A stretch of DNA of 43,599 bases from Gemmatimonadota bacterium (GTDB taxonomy: Bacteria > Gemmatimonadota > Gemmatimonadetes > Longimicrobiales > Gaopeijiaceae): the NCBI GenBank assembly GCA_007125125.1, contig SLDT01000238.1, forward strand, positions 1 to 43,599, in the 5' to 3' direction. Positions within the stretch are counted from its first letter, which is position 1, and each line of letters begins with the position of its first letter. Below the pieces are notes generated by a model that saw only the letters and a list, made by a program, of their open reading frames with translations, had not been told where the DNA came from and ran no database searches. The translations under genes were made by a program, and so were the position numbers. Positions 35,350-42,965 of the stretch are shown here, one piece after another.

Positions 35350-37829
35350 TGGTCGAACCATTCGATCCAGCGCGCCCACATGTCGAGATTGTTCTCGATC
35401 GCGCGCGGGGTGTGCGACTCGTAGGGGTACATGTAGAGCACCGCGTCCTTGCCGAGGTTCGTGAGGGCGTGGATGAGCCGCTCCGACTGCATCGGCCAGG
35501 TCCCCGTGTTGTTGTCGTCGGCCCCGTGGTAGAGGAGGAGCGGCGTCTCGATCTGGTGCGCGTGGAAGAAGGGGGAGATCGCCGCGTAGGTGTGCGGCGC
35601 CTCCCAGAAGGTGCGGCGCTCGGCCTGGAAGCCCGCCGGGGTGAGGGTCCGGTTGTAGGCCCCGTGACCCGCGATTCCCGCGCGGAAGAAGGGGGAGTGC
35701 GCCAGGAAGTTCACCGTGGCGAAGGCGCCGTAGGAGTGCCCCCCGTGCCCGATCCGCTCGATGTCGACATGCCCCAGCTCGTCCGTCGCCCGGATCGCCG
35801 CGTACATCGCGTCGAGCATGTTTGCCATGTAGGTGTCGTTGTAGTTCTCCCCGATGATCGGGATGTCGGGGTCGACGACCGCGTACCCCTGGCTCAGCCA
35901 GATGTCGGACCAGCGCAGCCAGGTCACATGGTGGAAGGCATTCCGGTTCCGGGCACGGATCGCGGCCTGTTCATACCCCTCGGCCGTCGTGTACTCTCGC
36001 GGGTAGGTCCAGAAGATCGCGGGGACCCGGGTCCCGGGGGTGTAGTCCGTGGGGAGGGAGATGCGGGCCTGGACCTCGACCCCGTCACGGCGGGCGAAGG
36101 AGAAGTCGATGCGTTCGGCGGCGGTGAGCTCGGGAAAGGGATCGACGTTGTTCGTCAGGTTCTCGAGGCCCGCGAGGGAGCCGCCTCGCTCCCAGAGCCA
36201 GGAGTCCGGGAAGGTCGTGCGCGACTCGCGCTGCACCGTCATCCGGGTGTAGTCGGGGTCGAGGGCGACGAGGGGTCGGTCCCAGGAGTCGCGCGAGCCC
36301 TCGAAGATGCGATCGAGGGTGCCGTCGGCGAGGGTGACCGCGTCGACGAAGGGCTGCGGGCGGAAGTCGGCCCGGAAGCCCGCGCCCTCGAGGTAGACGG
36401 TCGAGGCGTCGGACGAGAGGACGAGGTGGGGGATCCCGTTCGAGGTCGAGGCGGTGACGAGGGTGCCGGTGAGCTCGAGGGGGTCGGCCCCCGTGCGGAG
36501 CTCGATCACCTCGCGCTCGACCGGCTCCTCGGCCGTGAGGTCGAAGTGGAGGAGCATCGTGCGGTTGCCCCGGCTCCCCGTCGCGACCGCATGGCCGGCG
36601 GTGAGGTCGTAGCGGACGTTCTGGAGGCGGCCCTCGGCGCGCACGAGGGCGCGGGCGGTGGCGGTGTCGAAGGGGGCCTCGAGGAGCATGATCTCGTCTC
36701 GACCCTGGCCCGCGTCGCGCAGGTAGTGGAGCCCGGCGCCGTCGGGTCGCCAGGCGACGTCGCGGCCGATGCTCGAGGCCGGGGGCTGGTCGCTCCCGTC
36801 GCGCAGGGGGGTGTAGGAGAGCTCGAGGAGCTCCTCGCCGGTGGCCCGGTCCAGGATCACGGTGCGCCGCGGAAAGCTTCCCCAGGCGGTGATGAAGGAG
36901 AAGGGGCGCTCGAGGCGGGTGGCGAGGATGTGGTGGCCGTCCGGGCTGAGCGAGATCGAGGTGTACATCCCGGGCTCCCCTATGTGGCGGGGTGGGTGGC
37001 CGGGGACGAGTTCGACGATCCGGCTCGTCGTGTAGTGCTCGAAGAGGGTGGCGTCGTGCTCCGTCCCGAGGAGGTTCGGGAGGGTGCGCGAGCTGACCGG
37101 CCGGTCGCGGGTGCGCTGGATCCCCGGGCTCGTGGGCACGGCCGGCTGGGCGGGCTCCGCCCCCCGCTCCGGCGGCACGAGGAGGGTGATGACGCTCCCC
37201 TCGGCGGTCCACTGGAGCATGTCGGAGGCACGGCTCCCCTGGCCGGCCGCCCGTGTCCCGATCGTGGCCATCACGCGGGCGTCGGAGAGCGCTCGGGCGC
37301 TCGCGGTTCCCGTCTCGGCGGTCCAGACCTCGGTCCCCTCCCGGAGGTGGGCGAGAAAGGCGACGCGGTCGCCCTCGGGCGACCACATGAAGTCGCTCGC
37401 GAAGGCCCCCTCCGGGAGTTCCACCTCGCGGAAGGTGCGGTCGGCGAGGGAGTAGAAGCGGAAGCCATGAATCCCGTACGTGTCGAGGTGCCAGAGCCGG
37501 TCGGTGCGGGGGCGCAGCTCGAGCTCGGCCAGGCGATACGTCGTTTCGGCCATCCGCTCGAGGGTCGAGAGCTCGGTCGAGAGGGGGACGAGGAAGTGGT
37601 TCCCGTCCGGGCTCAGGTTCTCGAGCACGGCTCGGTTCGTGTCTCGCTCGAAGAACTCCTGGACCTGCGCGGGTGGGAGCACGTATCCCTCCTCCGGCTG
37701 GAAGCGCTCGACCTGCTCAGCGGCGAGGCCGAGTACCGCTGCCGGCGTCGGGAGAGCGGGAGCCGCCGCGAGGAGCAGTGCTGCTGCGAGGAGGAGGGTG
37801 GGGCGGAGTCGAAGGTACGGGCTCGGCAT
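35286..37829 (-). CDS. Exported prolyl-oligopeptidase-family (S9) serine peptidase
   Basis: 847 residues. Signal peptide (about 1-30), an N-terminal beta-propeller built of WSPEGDRVAFLAH-, SLSPDGHHILATR- and AWRPDGAGLHYLR-like blades, and a C-terminal alpha/beta-hydrolase. The catalytic triad fits Ser in GHGGHSYGAFA (about 698), Asp in YHGADDNNTGT (about 770) and His in YESHTPR (about 807). It would cleave short peptides in the periplasm. Its stop lies inside the end of the RND gene on the other strand. Upstream is a roughly 210-nt divergent gap to the RidA gene. Confidence 0.9.
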   Translation of the reverse strand: MPSPYLRLRPTLLLAAALLLAAAPALPTPAAVLGLAAEQVERFQPEEGYVLPPAQVQEFFERDTNRAVLENLSPDGNHFLVPLSTELSTLERMAETTYRLAELELRPRTDRLWHLDTYGIHGFRFYSLADRTFREVELPEGAFASDFMWSPEGDRVAFLAHLREGTEVWTAETGTASARALSDARVMATIGTRAAGQGSRASDMLQWTAEGSVITLLVPPERGAEPAQPAVPTSPGIQRTRDRPVSSRTLPNLLGTEHDATLFEHYTTSRIVELVPGHPPRHIGEPGMYTSISLSPDGHHILATRLERPFSFITAWGSFPRRTVILDRATGEELLELSYTPLRDGSDQPPASSIGRDVAWRPDGAGLHYLRDAGQGRDEIMLLEAPFDTATARALVRAEGRLQNVRYDLTAGHAVATGSRGNRTMLLHFDLTAEEPVEREVIELRTGADPLELTGTLVTASTSNGIPHLVLSSDASTVYLEGAGFRADFRPQPFVDAVTLADGTLDRIFEGSRDSWDRPLVALDPDYTRMTVQRESRTTFPDSWLWERGGSLAGLENLTNNVDPFPELTAAERIDFSFARRDGVEVQARISLPTDYTPGTRVPAIFWTYPREYTTAEGYEQAAIRARNRNAFHHVTWLRWSDIWLSQGYAVVDPDIPIIGENYNDTYMANMLDAMYAAIRATDELGHVDIERIGHGGHSYGAFATVNFLAHSPFFRAGIAGHGAYNRTLTPAGFQAERRTFWEAPHTYAAISPFFHAHQIETPLLLYHGADDNNTGTWPMQSERLIHALTNLGKDAVLYMYPYESHTPRAIENNLDMWARWIEWFDHYVKDAPSSATRASDTDDGGG

Positions 37830-38038
37830 GGGGCGTTCCGGGTGGTTCGGGGTCGAACGAATGTCGGGCGGAGGACGGGGTGTCGATCCAAGGTAGGGCC
37901 CGACTCCCTGTCATGCGAGCAGGTGGGTGCGCGATCGGCCCTCGCTCACTATGTTGTTCCGCTCGAATCCGCGGGGGCGACCGGCAGGCGGTCTCCCCGC
38001 GCACGGAACCAAGCCGACCCGAACAGGAGCCGCCCGCG

Positions 38039-38515
38039 ATGTCGAATCGTCCTGCCCTCGCCCTTCCCACTGCTCTGGCCATGGCCACCCTCATCGCACT
38101 CGGCGCGTGCCAGCCCGACATCCCCGAGCCGGTCGACCTGGGTCCGCAGAAGGAGGCGATCGACCACCGGGGCGAGCGTGGCGAGGATGTCACAGGGCTC
38201 TTCTCTCCGATCGTGCGGAGCGGGCACCTCTACTTTCTCTCCGGCGTGATCGGGCGTAGCCAGGACGGGGACATCGGGGCCGCCACCCGGCAGGCCATGG
38301 ACGGGATCCGGACCCGCCTCGAGGCGGTCGACCTCACGATGGACGACCTCGTGAAGTGCACGGTCTTCCTCGTGGACATGGCCGACTACAACGGGATGAA
38401 CGCCGCCTACCGGGAGTACTTCCCGACGAACCCCCCGGCGCGCTCCGCGCTCGCCGTGCGAGAGCTCCCCGCCTCGGCCCAGGTCGAGGTCGAGTGCATC
38501 GGCGCGGCGCGCTGA
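38039..38515 (+). CDS. Exported RidA/YjgF-family lipoprotein
   Basis: 158 residues: signal peptide with ALGAC lipobox (Cys at about 24), then a complete RidA fold. RidA proteins hydrolyse reactive enamines and imines, typically from amino-acid breakdown, to keto acids and ammonia. The key Arg is in PARSALAVREL, and the closing segment reads AQVEVECIGAAR, as in active RidA. Most RidA proteins are cytoplasmic; the signal peptide here puts this one outside. AGGAG lies 9 nt before the ATG. The next gene, an exported amine oxidase, could supply its imine substrate. Confidence 0.88.
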   Translation: MSNRPALALPTALAMATLIALGACQPDIPEPVDLGPQKEAIDHRGERGEDVTGLFSPIVRSGHLYFLSGVIGRSQDGDIGAATRQAMDGIRTRLEAVDLTMDDLVKCTVFLVDMADYNGMNAAYREYFPTNPPARSALAVRELPASAQVEVECIGAAR

Positions 38516-38543
38516 GGCCCCCCCGGACCAGGAGCGCGAGACC

Positions 38544-39923
38544 GTGAGCCAGCACGAGCACGATTCGAAGACGCCCCCCCCTGCCGAGCCTTCGTCCACC
38601 GGCCCGGACGACACCCCCGACGACGCCCGGACGAGCGCGCAGCTCGACCGCCGCAGCTTTCTCAAGGCCACCGGCCTCGGGGCGGGCACCCTCGCCCTCG
38701 CCGGCCCGATGGGCGGGCTCCTGGCCGGGTGCGAGGCGGGCCCCGCCCCGGGACCGGGTGCCGGCCGCGACGTCGTCGTGATCGGCGCGGGGGCCTTCGG
38801 GGTCTGGACCGCCTTCTACCTCCAGGAGATGGGAGCGCGGGTGACCCTCGTCGACCTCTATGGCCCCGGGAACTCCCGGGCGACCTCGGGTGACGAGACG
38901 CGCGGCATCCGCACCTCCTACCAGGGGCGGGAACTCTGGACCCGGTGGGCGGCCCGCGCGATCGAGCGGTGGGAGGCCTTCGACGAGGAGTGGGCCCCCT
39001 CGATGGGCTCGCCCCTCTTCTACCGGACCGGTGACCTGATCTTCCGTGACACGACCGAGGGCATGATCGACGGGGTCATGGAGCTCTGGCGGGAGCAGGG
39101 GCGCGAGCACGAGCTCCTCACGGTCGACGAGGCGCGCTACCGCTGGCCCCAGTTCGACCTCGACGGGATCGAGGTCGCCCTCTACGAGCCGGGTGCCGGG
39201 GTTGCCCGCGCCCGCGCCGCCTGCCGACGCGTCGCCCACATCGTCCAGATGCGGGGCGGCGAGATCGTCGTCGGCCGCGCCACTCCCGGTGCCTCGCAGG
39301 GCGGAAGGCTCCAGGAGGTGGTCATCGACGGGGGCGAGCGCACCCTCGGAGCCGAGCTCTTCGTCTTTGCCCTCGGCCCCTGGTTCCCGAGCGCCTTCCC
39401 CGAGATCATGGGTGACGTCATCCGGATCCCGATGGGGAATGTGATCTACTACGGCACCCCGCCCGGGGACCGTCGCTTCGAGCACCCGAACATCCCGAGC
39501 TGGAACTTCGCCGGGGTGACGGGCTGGCCTGCCCTCCCCCCCGACTACCGGGGCTTCCGGGTCCGGACCGGGGGCCAGACGGGCGAGAACCCCGACGTCT
39601 CGAACCGCTGGGTTCCGGAAGAGGGGCTCGAGCGCCCCCGCAACGTCCTGCGGCAGCGCTTCCCGGGACTCGCCGACCAGCCGATCGTCGAAACCCGGGC
39701 CTGCCACTACGAGTCGAGTGCAACGCGCGACTGGATCATCGACCTGCACCCCGACTACGAGAACGCCTGGTTTGCGGGCGGGGGCTCGGCCGAGGGCTTC
39801 AAGTTCGGCCCCATGATCGGGGAGCTCATCGCCTCGCGTGTGATCGGCTCCGACCTCTACGCGGAGCTCGACGACCGATTCCGCCTTGCCCCCCAGATCG
39901 CCGATCAGGAGGCAACCCGTTGA
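38544..39923 (+). CDS. Tat-exported FAD-dependent oxidoreductase, monomeric sarcosine oxidase-like
   Basis: 459 residues from GTG at 38544 (GGAG at 38531-38534). A twin-arginine signal (DRRSFLKATGLGAG, about 36-49) ends in LLAGC, so a Tat-dependent lipoprotein is likely. FAD-binding VVIGAGAFGVW follows. The C-terminal block ETRACHYESSATRDWIIDLHP then GFKFGPMIGELIA aligns with monomeric sarcosine oxidase, whose FAD is covalently bound to a Cys; Cys387 holds that position. The region that carries the oxygen-activating Lys in that enzyme reads GFRVRTGGQTG, perhaps with Arg instead. It probably oxidises an N-methyl or other amino acid to an imine outside the cytoplasm. Stop overlaps the cstA start. 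Confidence 0.85.
   Translation: MSQHEHDSKTPPPAEPSSTGPDDTPDDARTSAQLDRRSFLKATGLGAGTLALAGPMGGLLAGCEAGPAPGPGAGRDVVVIGAGAFGVWTAFYLQEMGARVTLVDLYGPGNSRATSGDETRGIRTSYQGRELWTRWAARAIERWEAFDEEWAPSMGSPLFYRTGDLIFRDTTEGMIDGVMELWREQGREHELLTVDEARYRWPQFDLDGIEVALYEPGAGVARARAACRRVAHIVQMRGGEIVVGRATPGASQGGRLQEVVIDGGERTLGAELFVFALGPWFPSAFPEIMGDVIRIPMGNVIYYGTPPGDRRFEHPNIPSWNFAGVTGWPALPPDYRGFRVRTGGQTGENPDVSNRWVPEEGLERPRNVLRQRFPGLADQPIVETRACHYESSATRDWIIDLHPDYENAWFAGGGSAEGFKFGPMIGELIASRVIGSDLYAELDDRFRLAPQIADQEATR
39907..39912 (+). promoter_or_regulatory. Ribosome site for the cstA TTG start
   Basis: A perfect AGGAGG, 7 nt before TTG at 39920. The TTG overlaps the stop of the oxidase gene (TTGA), which supports translational coupling and this start. 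Confidence 0.75.
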
Positions 39924-41608
39924 ACGCGATTCTCCTCATGCTGCTGGGGCTGGCGGCCTTCGCCCTCGGCTTCATCTTCTACTCCCGCTTCATCGCGGAG
40001 CGGATCTTCCGGCTCGACCCGAACTTCGAGACCCCGGCCCATGCGCAGGAAGACGGGGTCGACTTCGTGCCGACCAACCGGTGGGTCCTCCTCGGTCACC
40101 ACTTCACCTCGGTGGCCGGTGCGGCGCCGATCGTGGGGCCCGCGATCGCGGTCGTATGGGGGTGGGTCCCCGCCTTTCTATGGGTCGTCTTCGGCACGGT
40201 CTTCTTCGCCGGGGTCCATGACGCGGGCGCCCTCTGGGCAAGCGTGCGCAATCGGGGTCAGTCGATCGGGGCTCTCACGGAGTCGGTCGTGGGGGCGCGG
40301 GCGCGTTCCCTCTTCATGATTGTGATCTTCCTCCTCCTCCTGATGGTGAACGCGGTCTTCGCCATCGTGATCGCGCAGCTCTTCGTCGGCTTCCCGAGCA
40401 GCGTGATCCCCTCCTGGTTCGTCATCGCCGTTGCCCTCGGAATCGGCTGGATCCTCTACCGCAAGGGCGTCCCGCTACTCTGGCCCTCCGTCGTGGCCCT
40501 GATCCTCCTGTACGCCTCGATGGTCGTCGGCGAATTCGTCCCCGTGGCACTTCCGGAGACGGTGGCAGGACTTGGCTCGCCCGCGGTCTGGGTGCTCATC
40601 CTCTTTGCCTACGCGGCGGTCGCCTCGCTCCTCCCCGTCTGGATGCTCCTGCAGCCCCGCGACTACATCAACGGGCTCCAGCTCCTGATCGGACTCGGAA
40701 TCTTCTTCGCGGCCGTGCTCCTGGCGAACCCCACGATCGTGGCGCCTCCCCTGAACGAGGCGCTCCCCGACGGGGTGCCCCCCCTGATACCCCTCCTCTT
40801 CGTGACGATTGCCTGCGGGGCCATCTCGGGCTTCCACGGCCTCGTTGCGTCGGGGACGACCTCGAAGCAGCTCGCGAACGAGAAGGACGTCCGTATCGTC
40901 GGATACCTGGGCGCCACCGGGGAGGGGGCCCTTGCACTCGCCGCGATCATCGCCTGCACCGCGGGCTTCGCGACCCTCGTCGAGTGGGAGGCCTTCTACT
41001 CCTCCTTTGCCGCCGGGGGCGTTCCCGCCTTCGTGCAGGGAGGTGGGCTCATCATCTCGCAGGGGCTCGGGCTCCCGGTCTACTTCGGGGAGACCCTCCT
41101 CGCGGTCATGGCCGTCCTCTTCGCCGCGACGACGATGGACACCGGGGTCCGCCTCCAGCGCTACATCATCCAGGAGTGGGGCGTCATCTACAAAGTCCCG
41201 GCGCTCACCGGCCGCGGGATCTCGACCTTCATCGCAGTCGCCACCTGCGTCGCCCTGGCCTTCGGCGCCGGCGGGGGCGCGGGCACTGGCGGGCTCGCGA
41301 TCTGGCCCCTCTTCGGGACCACGAACCAGCTCCTCGCGGGGCTCACACTCCTGGTGCTGAGCGTCTTCCTCATGAAGAAGGGACGGCCGACGGTCTACAC
41401 CCTCGTACCCATGGCCTTCCTCCTCGTGATGACGATTCTCGCCCTCCTCGTGCAGCTCGCGCAGTTTTGGCGGGATGGCAGGTACTTCCTCGTCTTCATG
41501 GACCTCGTGATCCTCGTCGTCACGATCTGGGTTGCCCTCGAGGCACTCGGTGCCCTCCAGAGGGCGCGGCGTGATGGCCCGGACCGCGAGACCGCGGAGG
41601 TCGCCTGA
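39920..41608 (+). CDS. cstA: CstA-family transporter (carbon starvation protein)
   Basis: 562 residues from a TTG start. Many membrane spans. Family landmarks include the N-terminal DGVDFVPTNRWVLLGHHFTSVAGAAPIVGP, TVFFAGVHDAG, SGFHGLVASGTTSKQLANEKD, AATTMDTGVRLQRYI and WPLFGTTNQLLAGL. CstA and its relative BtsT of E. coli take up pyruvate, and CstA has also been linked to peptide uptake. The genes before it encode an exported amine oxidase and an exported RidA, which could make a keto acid for it. The downstream small-protein gene starts 22 nt after its stop. The protein is shorter than the roughly 700-residue E. coli CstA. Confidence 0.93.
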   Translation: MNAILLMLLGLAAFALGFIFYSRFIAERIFRLDPNFETPAHAQEDGVDFVPTNRWVLLGHHFTSVAGAAPIVGPAIAVVWGWVPAFLWVVFGTVFFAGVHDAGALWASVRNRGQSIGALTESVVGARARSLFMIVIFLLLLMVNAVFAIVIAQLFVGFPSSVIPSWFVIAVALGIGWILYRKGVPLLWPSVVALILLYASMVVGEFVPVALPETVAGLGSPAVWVLILFAYAAVASLLPVWMLLQPRDYINGLQLLIGLGIFFAAVLLANPTIVAPPLNEALPDGVPPLIPLLFVTIACGAISGFHGLVASGTTSKQLANEKDVRIVGYLGATGEGALALAAIIACTAGFATLVEWEAFYSSFAAGGVPAFVQGGGLIISQGLGLPVYFGETLLAVMAVLFAATTMDTGVRLQRYIIQEWGVIYKVPALTGRGISTFIAVATCVALAFGAGGGAGTGGLAIWPLFGTTNQLLAGLTLLVLSVFLMKKGRPTVYTLVPMAFLLVMTILALLVQLAQFWRDGRYFLVFMDLVILVVTIWVALEALGALQRARRDGPDRETAEVA

Positions 41609-41630
41609 TGGGCCCGGCCCCGGGGGGCGC

Positions 41631-41897
41631 GTGACTCCCCCCGGCGGCCGCCTCTCGCGGGCGCTCGAGCTCCTCCAGGAGTTCTACGAGGGCCGTCACC
41701 GCGCGGCCCTCGCGCGTGAGAAGCGCGAGGAGGACGACCTCTTCATGCTCCTCGTCTTCTCCGAACTCATGGGGATTCCGAGCCCCGCCGGCTACTACAC
41801 CCTCGAGCTCCTTCCCATCCTCTACGAGGACTTCCACGCCTGGCACCTCCGGATGGGGATGGAACACTCTCCCCTCGACCACATCCAGTGCTGCTGA
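41631..41897 (+). CDS. Small CstA-associated protein ending in Cys-Cys
   Basis: 88 residues from GTG at 41631, preceded by a G-rich stretch. No signal peptide. An amphipathic N-terminal helix (RLSRALELLQEFYEGRHR), an acidic KREEDDL segment, a hydrophobic mid-helix (FMLLVFSELMGIPSPAGYY), and LLPILYEDFHAWHLRMGMEHSP lead to DHIQCC, with both cysteines as the final residues. It resembles the small family that NCBI calls cory-CC-star, which I recall being found beside CstA and ArsA-like ATPase genes; I could not confirm this. The C-terminal CC may bind metal or be a thiol or lipid-attachment tail. It overlaps the ATPase gene by 10 nt. Confidence 0.8.
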   Translation: MTPPGGRLSRALELLQEFYEGRHRAALAREKREEDDLFMLLVFSELMGIPSPAGYYTLELLPILYEDFHAWHLRMGMEHSPLDHIQCC

Positions 41898-42934
41898 CGC
41901 CGGAAGCCCTCGACCGCCCGATCCTCTTCGTCGGGGGGAAGGGGGGCGTGGGCAAGACCACCACAGCGGGCGCCCTCGCCCTCGCCGCCGCGGACGAGGG
42001 GCGACGGGTCCTCGTCGTCTCGACCGATCCGGCCCATTCCCTCGCCGACCTCTTCGGGGTCCGGATCGGGGGGCGCGTCCGGACGATCCGTCCCGGCCTC
42101 GACGCCCTCGAGATCGACCCCGACGAGCAGGTCGACCACTACCTGCAGACGGTGCGCGAGAACCTCAAGTCCTTCGTGCGTCCCGCGATGTACGCCGAGA
42201 TCGACCGCCAGATCGCCCTCGCGCGTCATTCGCCGGGTGCGGTCGAGGCCGCCCTCCTCGAGCGGGTGGCCGAGCTCATCGAGTCGGCGGGGACGACGCA
42301 TGACCGGGTGATCTTCGACACCGCCCCGACCGGTCACACCCTCCGGCTCCTCGCGCTCCCGGGGATCATGCAGGCGTGGACCGAGGGACTCCTGCGGAGC
42401 AGGGAGCGCTCCGACCGGCTTGGCGAGGGGCTCGGCCGCCTCGAGGCCCGGCGTGCCACCCGGGAGGCGAAGGAGGAGCGGGAGGCACCGACCGGCGACG
42501 AGCTCTCCTGGTTCGAGACCCCGGACGAGGGCCCCTCCGACCCGCGCAGGCGGCGCATCCGGGAGATCCTCCTCGAGCGACGTCGGGGGTTCGCGCGGGC
42601 CCGGCGCGCCCTCCTCGATCCGGAGCGCACCGCCTTTGTCCTCGTGCTCACGCCGGAACGCCTCCCCATTCTCGAGAGCGCCCGGGCCCTGGCCGCCCTC
42701 CGGGACCACGAGGTCCCGGTCGCGGGGCTCGTCGTGAACCGGGTGCTCCCCGAGGAGGCCGGGGGGAGCTTCCTCGAGCGGCGGCGCGAACAGGAGGCCC
42801 GCCACCTCGAGGAGATCGAAGGGGAGTTCCGCGGGGTCCCCCGGATCCGGGTGCCCCTCCTTCCGGGCGATGTGGAAGGGCTCGAGGCGGTCCGCACGAT
42901 TGCGGACCACCTCATGCGCCCCCGAGGCGAGTGA
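41888..42934 (+). CDS. ArsA/GET3-family P-loop ATPase
   Basis: 348 residues from a GTG start at 41888, within the final codons of the CC-tail gene. The deviant Walker A with a signature Lys is GGKGGVGKTTT (16-26), switch I is STDPAHS (45-51), and switch II is DTAPTGHTLRLL (about 144-155), the pattern of TRC40/GET3 and ArsA. The adenine-loop PLLPGDVEG is near the C-terminus. The chain has no cysteines, so neither the GET3 zinc CxxC nor the ArsA arsenite thiols exist. It is therefore neither a classic arsenical pump ATPase nor a typical GET3. Coupling to the CC-tail gene suggests that protein is its partner. Confidence 0.9.
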   Translation: MLLTPEALDRPILFVGGKGGVGKTTTAGALALAAADEGRRVLVVSTDPAHSLADLFGVRIGGRVRTIRPGLDALEIDPDEQVDHYLQTVRENLKSFVRPAMYAEIDRQIALARHSPGAVEAALLERVAELIESAGTTHDRVIFDTAPTGHTLRLLALPGIMQAWTEGLLRSRERSDRLGEGLGRLEARRATREAKEEREAPTGDELSWFETPDEGPSDPRRRRIREILLERRRGFARARRALLDPERTAFVLVLTPERLPILESARALAALRDHEVPVAGLVVNRVLPEEAGGSFLERRREQEARHLEEIEGEFRGVPRIRVPLLPGDVEGLEAVRTIADHLMRPRGE

Positions 42935-42945
42935 GAGGCGCCTCG

Positions 42946-42965
42946 CTCCCCGATCAATCGGGGAG
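42946..42965. terminator. Hairpin between convergent genes
   Basis: Perfect 8-bp stem (42946-42953 with 42958-42965) with a TCAA loop. It lies between the ATPase stop and the last codons of the leftward quinoprotein gene. No T-run follows on either strand, so termination is possible but not certain. Confidence 0.35.

Noticed and set aside
34512-38249. 1245-codon rightward frame across the RND end, S9 gene and RidA region
   Set aside because: Mostly antisense to the S9 peptidase, which has a full catalytic triad and signal peptide; the long frame has no domain.
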